DNA of 64,000 nt from an uncultured Sulfurovum sp. Its GTDB lineage: Bacteria; Campylobacterota; Campylobacteria; Campylobacterales; Sulfurovaceae. Each line of letters opens with the position of its first letter. Position 1 is the first letter of the stretch. The stretch lies in contig CACVAP010000011.1 of the NCBI GenBank assembly GCA_902727895.1, forward strand, positions 1 through 64,000, read 5' to 3'. The notes below the pieces were generated by a model that saw only the letters and a list, made by a program, of their open reading frames with translations, was not told the origin of the DNA and made no database searches. Positions 6,905 to 16,750 of this stretch are shown piece after piece. The position numbers were made by a program, and so were the translations under genes.

Positions 6905-9007
6905 TTAAAATGGTATTTCATCATCTAAAAAATCACAATTATAATCATCAGGAGAGTGAGTATTATAACAGCCTCTATTTTCAAACCACTCTTTAATTTG
7001 TGTATTTATATTAATACTACGAATTAGTCTACACCATACTTTTTTATATTCAACATCCCATACCTTTGTAATAAAAATATCTTTTAATATCTCTCCACTT
7101 TCATCATTGAACTGGTATTGTCTATTATGACTTGTTATCTTGTTTATGATTTCCTCAAATTGCTCCAATGTAAATGAGTGAATATTAATCAAAAGCTTTA
7201 TTTTCAAAAAATCATTGAGTGCTTCAGGTGTATCAATCTCAATAATCTTATCTAATATATCTTCTGTAAAATCAAGTATAAATGCATGAGTATGTTCTGC
7301 CAGTGGGAGTGCAACTGATTCAATCGTTTCTGCACAGTTTTGACTTACCTGTGCAATTGTATTGCTACTCTCTTTATCTTTTAAAAAATCATTTAATCTA
7401 CCAATCAATTCTATTGCATCATGTATCTCTTTTCTAAAAATAGGAGCTTCTGAATAATGTGAAGATGGATTTAACACTCTATCCTTAATATTTTTTAGCT
7501 CTTCAAATATTTTAACCTCATTATTTTTATATTCCGTATACTTTATAAATAGGTTAAACAAATCTCCTCTAGCTTGAAATAATTGTTGTTTAATACTTGA
7601 ATCTAACTCTGTATCATTCTCAAAATTTCTTATTTTTTTAGCAGTTTCAATATCCATAGTTCTATCTCTAAAAAACTTATCAAAACTTTTTATATAATCC
7701 AATTCAATTTCATTTCTAACTCTATTGATTAAAGATTCCAATGTCGTAAACTCTTTATTTATATATTTTAGATTAGGATCAAGATAATGTTTAAGTATCT
7801 CTTCTGTCTCTTTTCTTAAAAAATGTGCCGTTGCTTCATAATCTCTATCTTCAAATAATTTTTTTGCCTTTTCAAAAGAGCTTTTTGCCTCTTTTACACA
7901 CTGTTTATCATTTTGGTTATAGAGTTCATATACATTCCAAGCTTGTGTACTTATTTTTCTTTTTAATAACTGATAAAATCCTTTATCATGTGTCATAATA
8001 ATTAACTGAAAATCAGAAAAATGTTTTTCTAAGATATTTATAACTTCTATTCTATATGACATATCAAGAGAAATAAGTAAATCATCTAAAACTAATACTC
8101 TTAAATCACTTATCAGTCGATTTTTTAAAATACTAAACCTTAAAGATAATGATATGGCTGTTAGTTTTGCTTCATTTAAAAAGGTATGTGGTCTTTCTAC
8201 AATGTCATTCTCAATGTCATCATTTAGGAGTTTTACTGTTAACTTTATATTTGGTGCTATGGTTTTACTATTTCTTTTAGTTGTGCTGTTTGCTACAAAA
8301 TCATTATAAGTAGCTTTTTTATACTCCATAGATATTTCTATATTTTCATTAAAATCATTTTTTAGAAACTCATTTGAATCTTTTAACAAAATTGGAATCA
8401 ATCTTATAAAGTAGTCATTAAATAAAGTAATCTTAGCTTGAAATTCCTTATACAAGGAGTCTGACATTCTAGGCTTTGGATTAAGTCCTACTTTTAATTC
8501 ATCCCATAACGTACTTAAATTTAGGTTATCTATAAATAGATAATTTAAAACCTCTTTTTCAAACATAATAAACAAATCAATCTCTTCTGGATTTTTAAAG
8601 TCATAAAGCCTTGACAAGAGTTTGAAATTAATAAAATCACTAGCTTTCATTGCTTCTTGAATTTGAGTATTATCATCTTTATTCGTATCAAATATAGTTT
8701 TAGAAATAACCATGGGGTCATCAATATTTTTATTCTCATCAATTAATTCTAATGCGATATGACTACTTTCATCTTCTTCTATAAACCTATTTGTTAAATT
8801 TTCTTTATCCAAAATATCAAAGTATTTTTTTATTTCACTATCTACTTTTAATGAACTTTGAAAAAATGTGTATAATGCCCAATAAATAGAACTTTTTCCA
8901 CTTCCATTTTCTCCATAAATTAGTATATTTTTACCTTCAAATTTAAACTCTTCTGTGCCATAGAAAAATTTGAAATTTTCAAGTGTTAACTTATTAATTT
9001 TTTTCAT
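6905..9007 (-). CDS. RecF/SMC-like AAA ATPase of a defence-type operon
   Basis: A 700-residue ATPase of the RecF/SMC/ABC-type class. Walker A is GENGSGKSS at residues 32-40. A signature-like FLNEAKLTAISLSLRF precedes the Walker B/D-loop LDDLLISLD at 307-315 and the switch-like IIMTHD. The ATPase halves are close together (about 270 residues), unlike long SMC proteins, and the remaining 350 residues form a helical C-terminal region with no TOPRIM motif that I can see. The ATG overlaps the methylase stop codon (TAATG) and is preceded by GAGGAG, so it is translationally coupled. Family ATPases of this type accompany restriction and abortive-infection systems. The product probably couples DNA sensing to the partner enzymes; this is inference. 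Confidence 0.85.
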   Translation of the reverse strand: MKKINKLTLENFKFFYGTEEFKFEGKNILIYGENGSGKSSIYWALYTFFQSSLKVDSEIKKYFDILDKENLTNRFIEEDESSHIALELIDENKNIDDPMVISKTIFDTNKDDNTQIQEAMKASDFINFKLLSRLYDFKNPEEIDLFIMFEKEVLNYLFIDNLNLSTLWDELKVGLNPKPRMSDSLYKEFQAKITLFNDYFIRLIPILLKDSNEFLKNDFNENIEISMEYKKATYNDFVANSTTKRNSKTIAPNIKLTVKLLNDDIENDIVERPHTFLNEAKLTAISLSLRFSILKNRLISDLRVLVLDDLLISLDMSYRIEVINILEKHFSDFQLIIMTHDKGFYQLLKRKISTQAWNVYELYNQNDKQCVKEAKSSFEKAKKLFEDRDYEATAHFLRKETEEILKHYLDPNLKYINKEFTTLESLINRVRNEIELDYIKSFDKFFRDRTMDIETAKKIRNFENDTELDSSIKQQLFQARGDLFNLFIKYTEYKNNEVKIFEELKNIKDRVLNPSSHYSEAPIFRKEIHDAIELIGRLNDFLKDKESSNTIAQVSQNCAETIESVALPLAEHTHAFILDFTEDILDKIIEIDTPEALNDFLKIKLLINIHSFTLEQFEEIINKITSHNRQYQFNDESGEILKDIFITKVWDVEYKKVWCRLIRSININTQIKEWFENRGCYNTHSPDDYNCDFLDDEIPF

Positions 9008-12000
9008 TACAAACTCCTCTTAATTGGTAAGATTAAATCTTTTAATCTAATTGTCATAAGTTCTAAATTATTTCGTATTTCATTGTGTTGCTCTATCAAT
9101 AATAGATATGAATTATGAATAACTTTTATTTTCTCATCTTCTAACAAATTTTCAATCGGTTTAAAATATTTTTTTGCATATTTTAAAAATTCTATATTTT
9201 TATCTTGAAATTCATCTCTAAAATAAAGTTCATACACAAGACTATCAATCACCTCTTCAAAATGATATTTAATTATAGTTTCATTATCTGCATACTTGTC
9301 TATATTTTTATCTGAGGCTTTTAAGAAAATTATATAATCCACCAAAATTTCAAAAGGTTTTTGAGCTTCTTTTTGGATTTTTATAATTGGAAGTTGCTCC
9401 ACATAAATTTTTTTCCATCTATTTGTACCTACACCCGATTCTGCACAAATAAGGTTAAAATACCAATAAATAAGTTTTGAATTTAATAAAGCCAATAAAT
9501 ATTTTAAATCTTCTCCTGTCATAAAGAATACTGTCATTTCTAAATAATATTTTTTCGTATCAAGTGTAAATTTAGAATTATCACTTAGTTCAAGCCACAT
9601 AATTTTATCTTTCTCGAAATCATCTAAATAAGCACAGTTTCTTAAATTATATGGGCTAATACCTTTGTCACTTCTTTTCTGTAATTTATCATAATATTTA
9701 TCTAAATGTTCTTTTATTACTGGATACTCTTCTATATCAATCGGTGGATTATTATGAGAATTAATCAACCATTTATTAGCAAAACTATAATCGTACTTCT
9801 TTATATCTCTACCTCTAAGGATTGGCTTGATAATTTCAGTACTTTTAGGGTCTTTTTCAATAAGTTCATTTTTCTTTGCTTCATCAATAATAAATGCTTC
9901 ATTAAACCCTGTTTTAATGCCTGATTTAATTTGAATATCCCAATCTTCACCGTTTAACTTCTTACCTTTTTTATCTATAACTTTTTTTATCTCTAATTCT
10001 TCTTTTGAAGCAAAAATAAAACCTTCTTTTCTTAAATCATTTTGTAAATAATCAAAATTATTTTTACTAACAAACTTTTCTAAATCTTCATCTTTTTTAT
10101 AGCCTTTTGTATCACAATATTGAAAGTATTTATTTTTCTGACTATTCTTATTTAAAATAAAAATAGAAGTTGCCACAGTTGCACTATCAAATAATTGCAC
10201 TTTACTAAAATCAATATAGCTTAAGACATTAACATTATTTATAATAAACTCTCTAAATTTTTCAGCATATCTAGCATTGACATAAGTATTTGAGGTAATA
10301 TAACTTAAAGTACCATTCTCTTTTAAAAGCCTATACCCTTTCTCAAAAAAGTAGATATATAAATCTGCTGTACCACTATAAGATTTATATCCCTCTTCTT
10401 TGAGCTTTGGTTTTAGCTCTTTTATTTTTTCATGGCGTATATAAGGAGGGTTTCCTATAACTACATCGAAACCACCATTGTTCATAATATCTCTAAAAAA
10501 TAATTTATACAAAAATATCTTATCGCTAAAATGATTTTGCTTTAAATCTAAGATTGTTTTTGCTATCTCTCTGGCTTCTATGTCTTTGGGGGTTGTTCCT
10601 GTTAAAAGGCTATCTTTATTGAGTGGATATTTTTTAGATATATCTTTAAATAATTTTTCAAACTCTTTGGTTATCTTTGCTCTTAATTGGTTTTTATCAG
10701 TATGTTCTTTATAGTAATCTGTTATTAACCTATCAAGCTCTTTCAAACAGTCAACACGTTCTGCCTCAACTTTAGAGCCTTTTTTTCTTTGTGCTAAGGG
10801 GTCGATACTTCCTAAAGCCTCAATCAAACTATTCCCCACCATAATTTTATAAGCAAGATTAGGAAGAGGAGTAGGTTTTACCTCGTCAACCACAATACTC
10901 AACCAGAACCTAAGCTTTGCTATCTCAACAGCTGAGGGTTCTATATCTACCCCATAAATAGAGTTTTGAATAACCTCTCTTTTCATATCAGAAAGTTCAG
11001 TTTCATCTCCTAAAGAGTATCGTTTTTCTATTATTTCATGTAACATTCCCATAGGAAAAGCACCTGAACCAATGGCAGGGTCAATGATTTTAATCTTCTT
11101 AAGATAAGCCAACGCATCTTGTTCTTTTGGTTTTGTTTCCATATAGTTATTAAGTGACTCTTTACACATATAATGAACTATCTCTCTAGGTGTATAGAAT
11201 GCCCCCTTATCTTTTCTGTCTTCTAACAAATCTTCAAAAACCCTACCCAACATCTCAGGGTCAATGGCTATTTCACTATCATGAGGGGTGTCTTCTATCA
11301 CCGTAAAGTTATAACTGTCAAAAAGCTCAAATACCTTTTCTAAATCACTATTTGGAACACCAAAGTCTAATTTATCTTCATCATCTTTTTCAAATAACCC
11401 ACCATTTAAATAAGGCACAATGTACTCTTTACCACCAAGTACAGCTTTGTCCTTGTCTCTTTTTTTATTGAGCATCTCCACAAAAAGTGGCTCCAAAATA
11501 GCATCAAAAAAGTTTATCTCTTGGCTTGCATGTTCTTTGAAAAGATTGGATAGAAATTTTTTATCATCGTTTAACCAACGTTTCTTTTGCACAAAATATA
11601 AAAATACAATTCGACCCAACATTTTTTTAATGTAAGCTCTCACTCTTTTTTCATCTTTCATGGTCTCTTTAGAAGCTATTTGTATTTCAGATCTATTCTT
11701 TTTAAGAACCACTAAAATATTTCCTACCAAAGCATGATAAAGGCTTTTATATTCTCTAAAAAATTCATTTGATAATTTTTCTACAGAAAATGCCTCTTTT
11801 ATCTCTTCGAGTGTACTATCTTTATTTAATATTTCCAGCTGATGTTTAGCCGTTTTAGTAGGTATGTGTTTACCCAACTCAAACGTGTATCTTTTAGGTT
11901 GTGTTGAGAGTTCTCTGTTCTCATCAAGTTCAAGAGCCACGTAAGACAAACGCCAAACATCACTCTTTGGATGATAAATGGCAACAATCAAACCATCATA

Positions 12001-12273
12001 AGGGTACTTATTGGTCTCAATTAAATTTCCAATAAATTGATTAAATCCCACTCTTATGTTTTCAATGTTAGACTTTAATGACTTGACAATAAAAAAACCA
12101 ATCTCATCAATTCCATCAATTTCAATCGCTCCTAACTCTTGATAGCTCTCTATATATTTACTATTTTGAACTTTTTTTATGGTTGCTTTTTTTGTTTCTA
12201 AATTAAATCTATCTCTTAAAAATTCCAAATATTTTGTTTCATTAAAATCATTGTCTATTAGTGTTTCTATCAC
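9007..12273 (-). CDS. large Eco57I-type adenine-specific DNA methyltransferase
   Basis: A 1088-residue N6-adenine DNA methyltransferase. The SAM-binding motif is DPAIGSGAF starting at D398 and the catalytic motif is NPPYI at 608-612. The core resembles Eco57I/type IIG and PglX-like enzymes, with a roughly 200-residue N-terminal domain and a C-terminal target-recognition-like region of about 300 residues. In the N-terminal domain a segment GFFIVKSL sits where type IIG enzymes have their nuclease ExK, but the acidic residue is missing, so cleavage activity is doubtful. The start is GTG at 12271-12273, one base after the helicase stop and eight bases after AAGGA. It is the middle gene of the three-gene operon. 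Likely role: self-DNA marking and recognition. Confidence 0.9.
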   Translation of the reverse strand: MIETLIDNDFNETKYLEFLRDRFNLETKKATIKKVQNSKYIESYQELGAIEIDGIDEIGFFIVKSLKSNIENIRVGFNQFIGNLIETNKYPYDGLIVAIYHPKSDVWRLSYVALELDENRELSTQPKRYTFELGKHIPTKTAKHQLEILNKDSTLEEIKEAFSVEKLSNEFFREYKSLYHALVGNILVVLKKNRSEIQIASKETMKDEKRVRAYIKKMLGRIVFLYFVQKKRWLNDDKKFLSNLFKEHASQEINFFDAILEPLFVEMLNKKRDKDKAVLGGKEYIVPYLNGGLFEKDDEDKLDFGVPNSDLEKVFELFDSYNFTVIEDTPHDSEIAIDPEMLGRVFEDLLEDRKDKGAFYTPREIVHYMCKESLNNYMETKPKEQDALAYLKKIKIIDPAIGSGAFPMGMLHEIIEKRYSLGDETELSDMKREVIQNSIYGVDIEPSAVEIAKLRFWLSIVVDEVKPTPLPNLAYKIMVGNSLIEALGSIDPLAQRKKGSKVEAERVDCLKELDRLITDYYKEHTDKNQLRAKITKEFEKLFKDISKKYPLNKDSLLTGTTPKDIEAREIAKTILDLKQNHFSDKIFLYKLFFRDIMNNGGFDVVIGNPPYIRHEKIKELKPKLKEEGYKSYSGTADLYIYFFEKGYRLLKENGTLSYITSNTYVNARYAEKFREFIINNVNVLSYIDFSKVQLFDSATVATSIFILNKNSQKNKYFQYCDTKGYKKDEDLEKFVSKNNFDYLQNDLRKEGFIFASKEELEIKKVIDKKGKKLNGEDWDIQIKSGIKTGFNEAFIIDEAKKNELIEKDPKSTEIIKPILRGRDIKKYDYSFANKWLINSHNNPPIDIEEYPVIKEHLDKYYDKLQKRSDKGISPYNLRNCAYLDDFEKDKIMWLELSDNSKFTLDTKKYYLEMTVFFMTGEDLKYLLALLNSKLIYWYFNLICAESGVGTNRWKKIYVEQLPIIKIQKEAQKPFEILVDYIIFLKASDKNIDKYADNETIIKYHFEEVIDSLVYELYFRDEFQDKNIEFLKYAKKYFKPIENLLEDEKIKVIHNSYLLLIEQHNEIRNNLELMTIRLKDLILPIKRSL

Positions 12274-12274
12274 C

Positions 12275-15200
12275 CTATAATCCTTTTACACATGTAACCA
12301 CAAACTGCATCTCTTCTTTGTCGGTTATTATTGTTTTCTTAGTGGCTATTTTTTTATTACTTAATATAGCCAATATATTTTCTGACGTACTATTGATAAT
12401 CTCTTTGGATAAATTATTATATACACCATCTTCTACTTGTTTTCTTACAAGTTGATATTGCTCTTTAGTTATGGTTTTATTTCTTGCATATATTTTTAAT
12501 ATACCAATCGCTTTACCATTGTTAGCACTATTTTGAGTATCATTTTCTTGCATCTCTATTTTATCTATAACATTGACTTGATGATAGTCATCTACTTTAC
12601 TTTGTATATTTTCTATGAATTTATCATCACCTTTTATACTCATGTCATTTGAATAGCTTTTTAAACTTGTGGCAAAAGTTACAAAATCTATCTCATTTAC
12701 TTTTGCATCAAGACTGTAAAATCTATGGGTTTTAGTTCCTTTTTTATAGAGGTAATTCATAGAGATATTTTTTAAACTTATTTGTATGTCATTACTTAGC
12801 TTCTCTATTTCCTGATACTCTTCTGGATAGTTATCTTTGAATGTACGTACCTCTTGTAAAAACATTAACTCATCATCTATCTCTTCTTTTTCCAGTTTCA
12901 TTATCTCAAACAACTCTTTAGATTCCACATTTTCAGCATCGGTATATATCTTGTTGTCTTCACCATACGTAGAATGGAATGATTGTAATTTAGTATGAGC
13001 TTTATGCGAAAGTCCAATTATCTCTTCACTTTTTGCTACAGGTTTAAAGTTAAAAACACTATAGCTATCAGCTTGTGAACCAATACGATTGATTCTACCA
13101 ATTCTTTGCATAAGTTTTGTAGCATTCCACGGTATATCGTAGTTATATATAATATGACTTCGATGTAAGTTTATCCCCTCGGCTAGAGTATCTGTCGTAA
13201 TGATAATGTTGTAATCATCTCTTTGTTCTTTTTTATCAATATTCGCATCAAAATTTTGAGCTATCAGTTCAATGTTCTCATCTCTATTATTAGAGTCTAT
13301 GTACAATACTTTTGAGATTAAGTTCTTCGCCAAATATCGTCCTGTATCCTGTGACTCTGTAAAAACAACTACTTTCTCTTTTTTATCTTTATATGTTTGT
13401 AGTTCTTTTTTAAAAATTTCAATTTTTGGGTCTCTTTCTTCATATTTCCATTGTTCATTTAACGCTTCAAAACGTTCTAAATCTTTTCCTAATAAGTCTA
13501 GAAAGTCTTTTTCAAAATCTTCTTTCCTAAAAATATTCCCTTTTAATTGTCTGCTCTCTTTATACTTTCCAAATCTTGTTAAAACATCATATTCTATTTT
13601 ATCACCAACGATTTTAAATTTATTTTTATCATCATCTAAAAATTCATTTGATCTATCACCCAAATAAATAATATCTTCTTCTTTAAAGAGTTGTATAAAT
13701 TTATCCAATCGTCTAGTATGTCTATTGAGTGATATTTTAAATGCTTCAAATGAACTTTCAAATCTTTTCACCAATTGTATCTGCATCAGTTTAGCCAATG
13801 GGTTTTCATCAAAAATATTATCACTAATATGAGGATGTATGCTTTTATATTTGGCTCTACCATTTTGATTTAACTTATTTAATGATTTAAATCGTGCATA
13901 TTGAAGCTTCACTTGTAAATACTCTGCTGTTTCATTGTATTTTTTTATTAAATCTTTCTCTTTCAACTCATATTGTAAAGGTGTTAATTGTGCAAGTTTT
14001 GGAAAACTATCAACATCAGATTTATACATTTCACAACTTTCAATGTCACTTCTTGTTCTTCTAGTCATAATATACTTTAATACACTACTTTTTATATCTT
14101 GTGAAATGTCATCAAGTGCTTTCTTGTCATTATTAGATGGATTTTTGATAATATCTTGATAGGCTTTATTTTTACCGTCAAAAAAAGTTTTCAATTTTAA
14201 GAGATTTGGAATAGTAGAAGCATTTTGATTTTGAAACAGATATATTTGATTAGCAATGTCATTTGGTTCATTATTTTGTGGTGTTGCTGAAAGTAGCATA
14301 ATCTTTTTTTGATAAGGATGTTTACAAACTTGTTCCAACTTCACATATCTGTTGGTATCACTGTTTCTAAAATTATGTGCTTCATCTATGACAATAAGTT
14401 CAGCATTAGTAGCATCAGGAATACTATCTTTAGAAACACATTCGATATTCTCTATTTTAAAATCTTTAATGGCTTTTCTCCATTGATTCAATACAGAATT
14501 TGGAGCAATAACAAGTGTATCTACTTTTAGCCTCTTAATAATTAATATAGCAATAATAGTTTTTCCAAGCCCAACAACATCGGCTAAATAAAACCCATTA
14601 TATTTATTGAGTTTACTTATTCCATCTTGTACAGCATCAGACTGATAATTAAAAGTTCTAAACTCTTTTGGCATATCATTACTATTAAAATCAATGAAAT
14701 CTATTCTCTCATTAAAATAAACTTGTAAAGTTTTAATATATACTTGATAAGGAGTTATATTCTCTTTTGTAATTTCTTGTTTTTCTGAAGGTTCTTTTAA
14801 CTTAGGAATAATAAACTTATCAAAATCATCTTCTGTAAGCTCAACCGATTCACTCCAAAGATTTTCAAATACTTTTACAGCATCTTTTAGACTCTTATCA
14901 TCTTTGAGTTCAGCATTAATCTCTGTATTCGCTTCTAACCCATTATGCGTTAAGTTTGATGAACCAATAATCACCCGACCTTGATACTCGGTCTCTTTAC
15001 CTTCATGGTCAACTTCCCCTTCATCACGCATAAGATACATTTTGGAGTGAACATTTTTATCAGCAGATATACGAACTTCTATCTTTTTTGCAACTATAAG
15101 ATTTATCATAGATTTAAAGTTTTGATACTCTTTTAAATCAATTGGCTCTTCATTATAAATTTCTATTTGCTCTTCTGCAAATTTTTTAATAAGTTGAGAA

Positions 15201-15412
15201 GCATCATAAACACTTTTATCAGCATTAATTCCCACCAGAATTCGTGTTTTTTTAATATAAGAAAGATTATCAGAAATTTTATCAAACCCTGTAATACGAA
15301 AATATCCAATAAGAAAATCCAAATATTTAATATTCTTATCTTTTTTTAAAGCACTGTTTATTCTATTTTTAAGTGTATTCTCCTCTTCATTTGTAAAAAA
15401 GTTTGAACCCAT
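12275..15412 (-). CDS. PLD nuclease-SNF2 helicase fusion
   Basis: A 1045-residue two-module protein. Residues about 1-200 form a phospholipase D-like domain with one HKD half-motif: H122, K124 (VHSKMYLM) and GSSN at 150-153, followed by N162. Such single-HKD domains act as nuclease dimers. Residues about 250-800 form an SF2/SNF2 helicase with ADVVGLGKTI (Walker A, 277-286), DEAH at 343-346, SAT at 375-377 and a motif VI segment QRIGRINRIGSQ. The last 250 residues are unassigned. It is the first gene of the operon and has its own leader of about 85 bases after the antiporter gene. It is likely to translocate DNA and cleave it, as in DrmD/DrmC-like or type I-like systems, but in one polypeptide. 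Family placement is strong, function inferred. Confidence 0.9.
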   Translation of the reverse strand: MGSNFFTNEEENTLKNRINSALKKDKNIKYLDFLIGYFRITGFDKISDNLSYIKKTRILVGINADKSVYDASQLIKKFAEEQIEIYNEEPIDLKEYQNFKSMINLIVAKKIEVRISADKNVHSKMYLMRDEGEVDHEGKETEYQGRVIIGSSNLTHNGLEANTEINAELKDDKSLKDAVKVFENLWSESVELTEDDFDKFIIPKLKEPSEKQEITKENITPYQVYIKTLQVYFNERIDFIDFNSNDMPKEFRTFNYQSDAVQDGISKLNKYNGFYLADVVGLGKTIIAILIIKRLKVDTLVIAPNSVLNQWRKAIKDFKIENIECVSKDSIPDATNAELIVIDEAHNFRNSDTNRYVKLEQVCKHPYQKKIMLLSATPQNNEPNDIANQIYLFQNQNASTIPNLLKLKTFFDGKNKAYQDIIKNPSNNDKKALDDISQDIKSSVLKYIMTRRTRSDIESCEMYKSDVDSFPKLAQLTPLQYELKEKDLIKKYNETAEYLQVKLQYARFKSLNKLNQNGRAKYKSIHPHISDNIFDENPLAKLMQIQLVKRFESSFEAFKISLNRHTRRLDKFIQLFKEEDIIYLGDRSNEFLDDDKNKFKIVGDKIEYDVLTRFGKYKESRQLKGNIFRKEDFEKDFLDLLGKDLERFEALNEQWKYEERDPKIEIFKKELQTYKDKKEKVVVFTESQDTGRYLAKNLISKVLYIDSNNRDENIELIAQNFDANIDKKEQRDDYNIIITTDTLAEGINLHRSHIIYNYDIPWNATKLMQRIGRINRIGSQADSYSVFNFKPVAKSEEIIGLSHKAHTKLQSFHSTYGEDNKIYTDAENVESKELFEIMKLEKEEIDDELMFLQEVRTFKDNYPEEYQEIEKLSNDIQISLKNISMNYLYKKGTKTHRFYSLDAKVNEIDFVTFATSLKSYSNDMSIKGDDKFIENIQSKVDDYHQVNVIDKIEMQENDTQNSANNGKAIGILKIYARNKTITKEQYQLVRKQVEDGVYNNLSKEIINSTSENILAILSNKKIATKKTIITDKEEMQFVVTCVKGL

Positions 15413-15498
15413 TCTTTAGCACTCCCATTTTAAAACATTCTTAGATATTGTATCTTTATTGGCTTCTTATTTAAAGGTTTACTAACTACAAACGATAA

Positions 15499-16716
15499 TT
15501 AACTTCCATCACAATCACATTCCCCCGATTTTTTCAATACATGCTTTGTAAACAGTGGGCCTATAAACTCATGTACTAAAGTGGTTGCAATAATAACATT
15601 TAATACTAAAGGGGCGACCATTTCAAATCCTGCTGTGTTTTGTAAAGAGAGGGCAAGTCCAATGGCTATTCCAGCTTGAGGAAACAAGGCTACACCTAAA
15701 TACTTTTGTACATGCTTGTCATCACAACCTGAGACCTTTGAACCAATCCACACACCCACAACTTTACCAAGAATTCTAAAGAGAACATAAACCACTATCA
15801 CCAATGGCATACTAACAAGAAAGCTAACGTCTAAATGCATCGCTGAAAGAGTAAAGAAGAGTAAAAAGATAATATTTTTTAAATGGTTGTCAAACTCCTC
15901 TTTTACTAAAAAGAATTCATTGGATATGTTTGCCATAACTATGCCCATAACTAAAGAAGAGAAAAGTGGTTTCAGTCCCCAATATTCACTGAGACTATAA
16001 ACTATAAATATCATTCCTAATGTAGAAGTAGTCTTCATGCTTGGTTCGTCTATAAAGATACGGTCAATTAACTCAGAGATAATAGCCCCCACAGCACCCA
16101 ATAATACACTTAAGAAAATAATCCATAAAACAGAGAAGAATGTACTACCTGTACAAGGAAAGTCCCCTATCATCACAGAAGTAAATGCTACTATAAATGA
16201 AAACAGTATCAAGGCTATGGCATTATCAGCTGCGACTACTGAGAGTAAAAAAGAACTAAATTTTCCTTTTGCTTTGAGTTCATGAATAATCGCTAAAATA
16301 GTTGCAGGAGCTGTTGCAGCAGAAAGTCCACCAAACAAAAGTGCTATGAGCAATCGATTGTTCTCGGAAAGCCCAAAAGAAAAGAAATCAAAAAACACGT
16401 AAAAACTAATAAAAATAAAAAGGAAAGTGAAAAATGTTTCAAAAAGAGAAACAATCACTATCTTGCCCCAAACTTCTTTAATAAGGTTGTACTTTAAATT
16501 CGCACCTACTAAAACAGCAATGAGAGATAATGAAAGATCCGTAATAATGTGCGTTTGTTCTATAAACTCATGAGTAATAATTCCTAAAACAGAAGGGCCA
16601 ATAAGAAAACCTAAAATAAGGTAGCCTACTACATTAAGTAGACCTACCTTTGCACTAATCCATTTCATAAATGCACCAAGAACAAAAATAAGTCCTATGT
16701 AAAAAAGTGTTTGCAT
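15499..16716 (-). CDS. CPA2-family cation:proton antiporter
   Basis: A 405-residue integral membrane protein with about 12-13 predicted helices, matching the Kef/Nap-type sodium or potassium/proton exchanger domain; the segment SAATAPATILAI corresponds to the conserved ion-binding helix region, where the second family Asp is replaced by small residues. It lacks a TrkA-N regulatory domain. The C terminus ends in GECDCDGS, an unusual cysteine/aspartate tail that could bind metal. It begins 34 bases after feoB on the same strand, so it may belong to the feoAB unit. Ion specificity is unknown. Confidence 0.85.
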   Translation of the reverse strand: MQTLFYIGLIFVLGAFMKWISAKVGLLNVVGYLILGFLIGPSVLGIITHEFIEQTHIITDLSLSLIAVLVGANLKYNLIKEVWGKIVIVSLFETFFTFLFIFISFYVFFDFFSFGLSENNRLLIALLFGGLSAATAPATILAIIHELKAKGKFSSFLLSVVAADNAIALILFSFIVAFTSVMIGDFPCTGSTFFSVLWIIFLSVLLGAVGAIISELIDRIFIDEPSMKTTSTLGMIFIVYSLSEYWGLKPLFSSLVMGIVMANISNEFFLVKEEFDNHLKNIIFLLFFTLSAMHLDVSFLVSMPLVIVVYVLFRILGKVVGVWIGSKVSGCDDKHVQKYLGVALFPQAGIAIGLALSLQNTAGFEMVAPLVLNVIIATTLVHEFIGPLFTKHVLKKSGECDCDGS

Positions 16717-16750
16717 TATACAACTACCCCATTTAAAAGTTAAAGGGTAA

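Noticed and set aside
6905-15412. Reading the island as a complete DISARM or BREX system
   Set aside because: The PLD, helicase and methylase parts are shared, but drmA, drmB, brxC/pglZ and other core genes are not in the window, and the three genes have no gaps for them.
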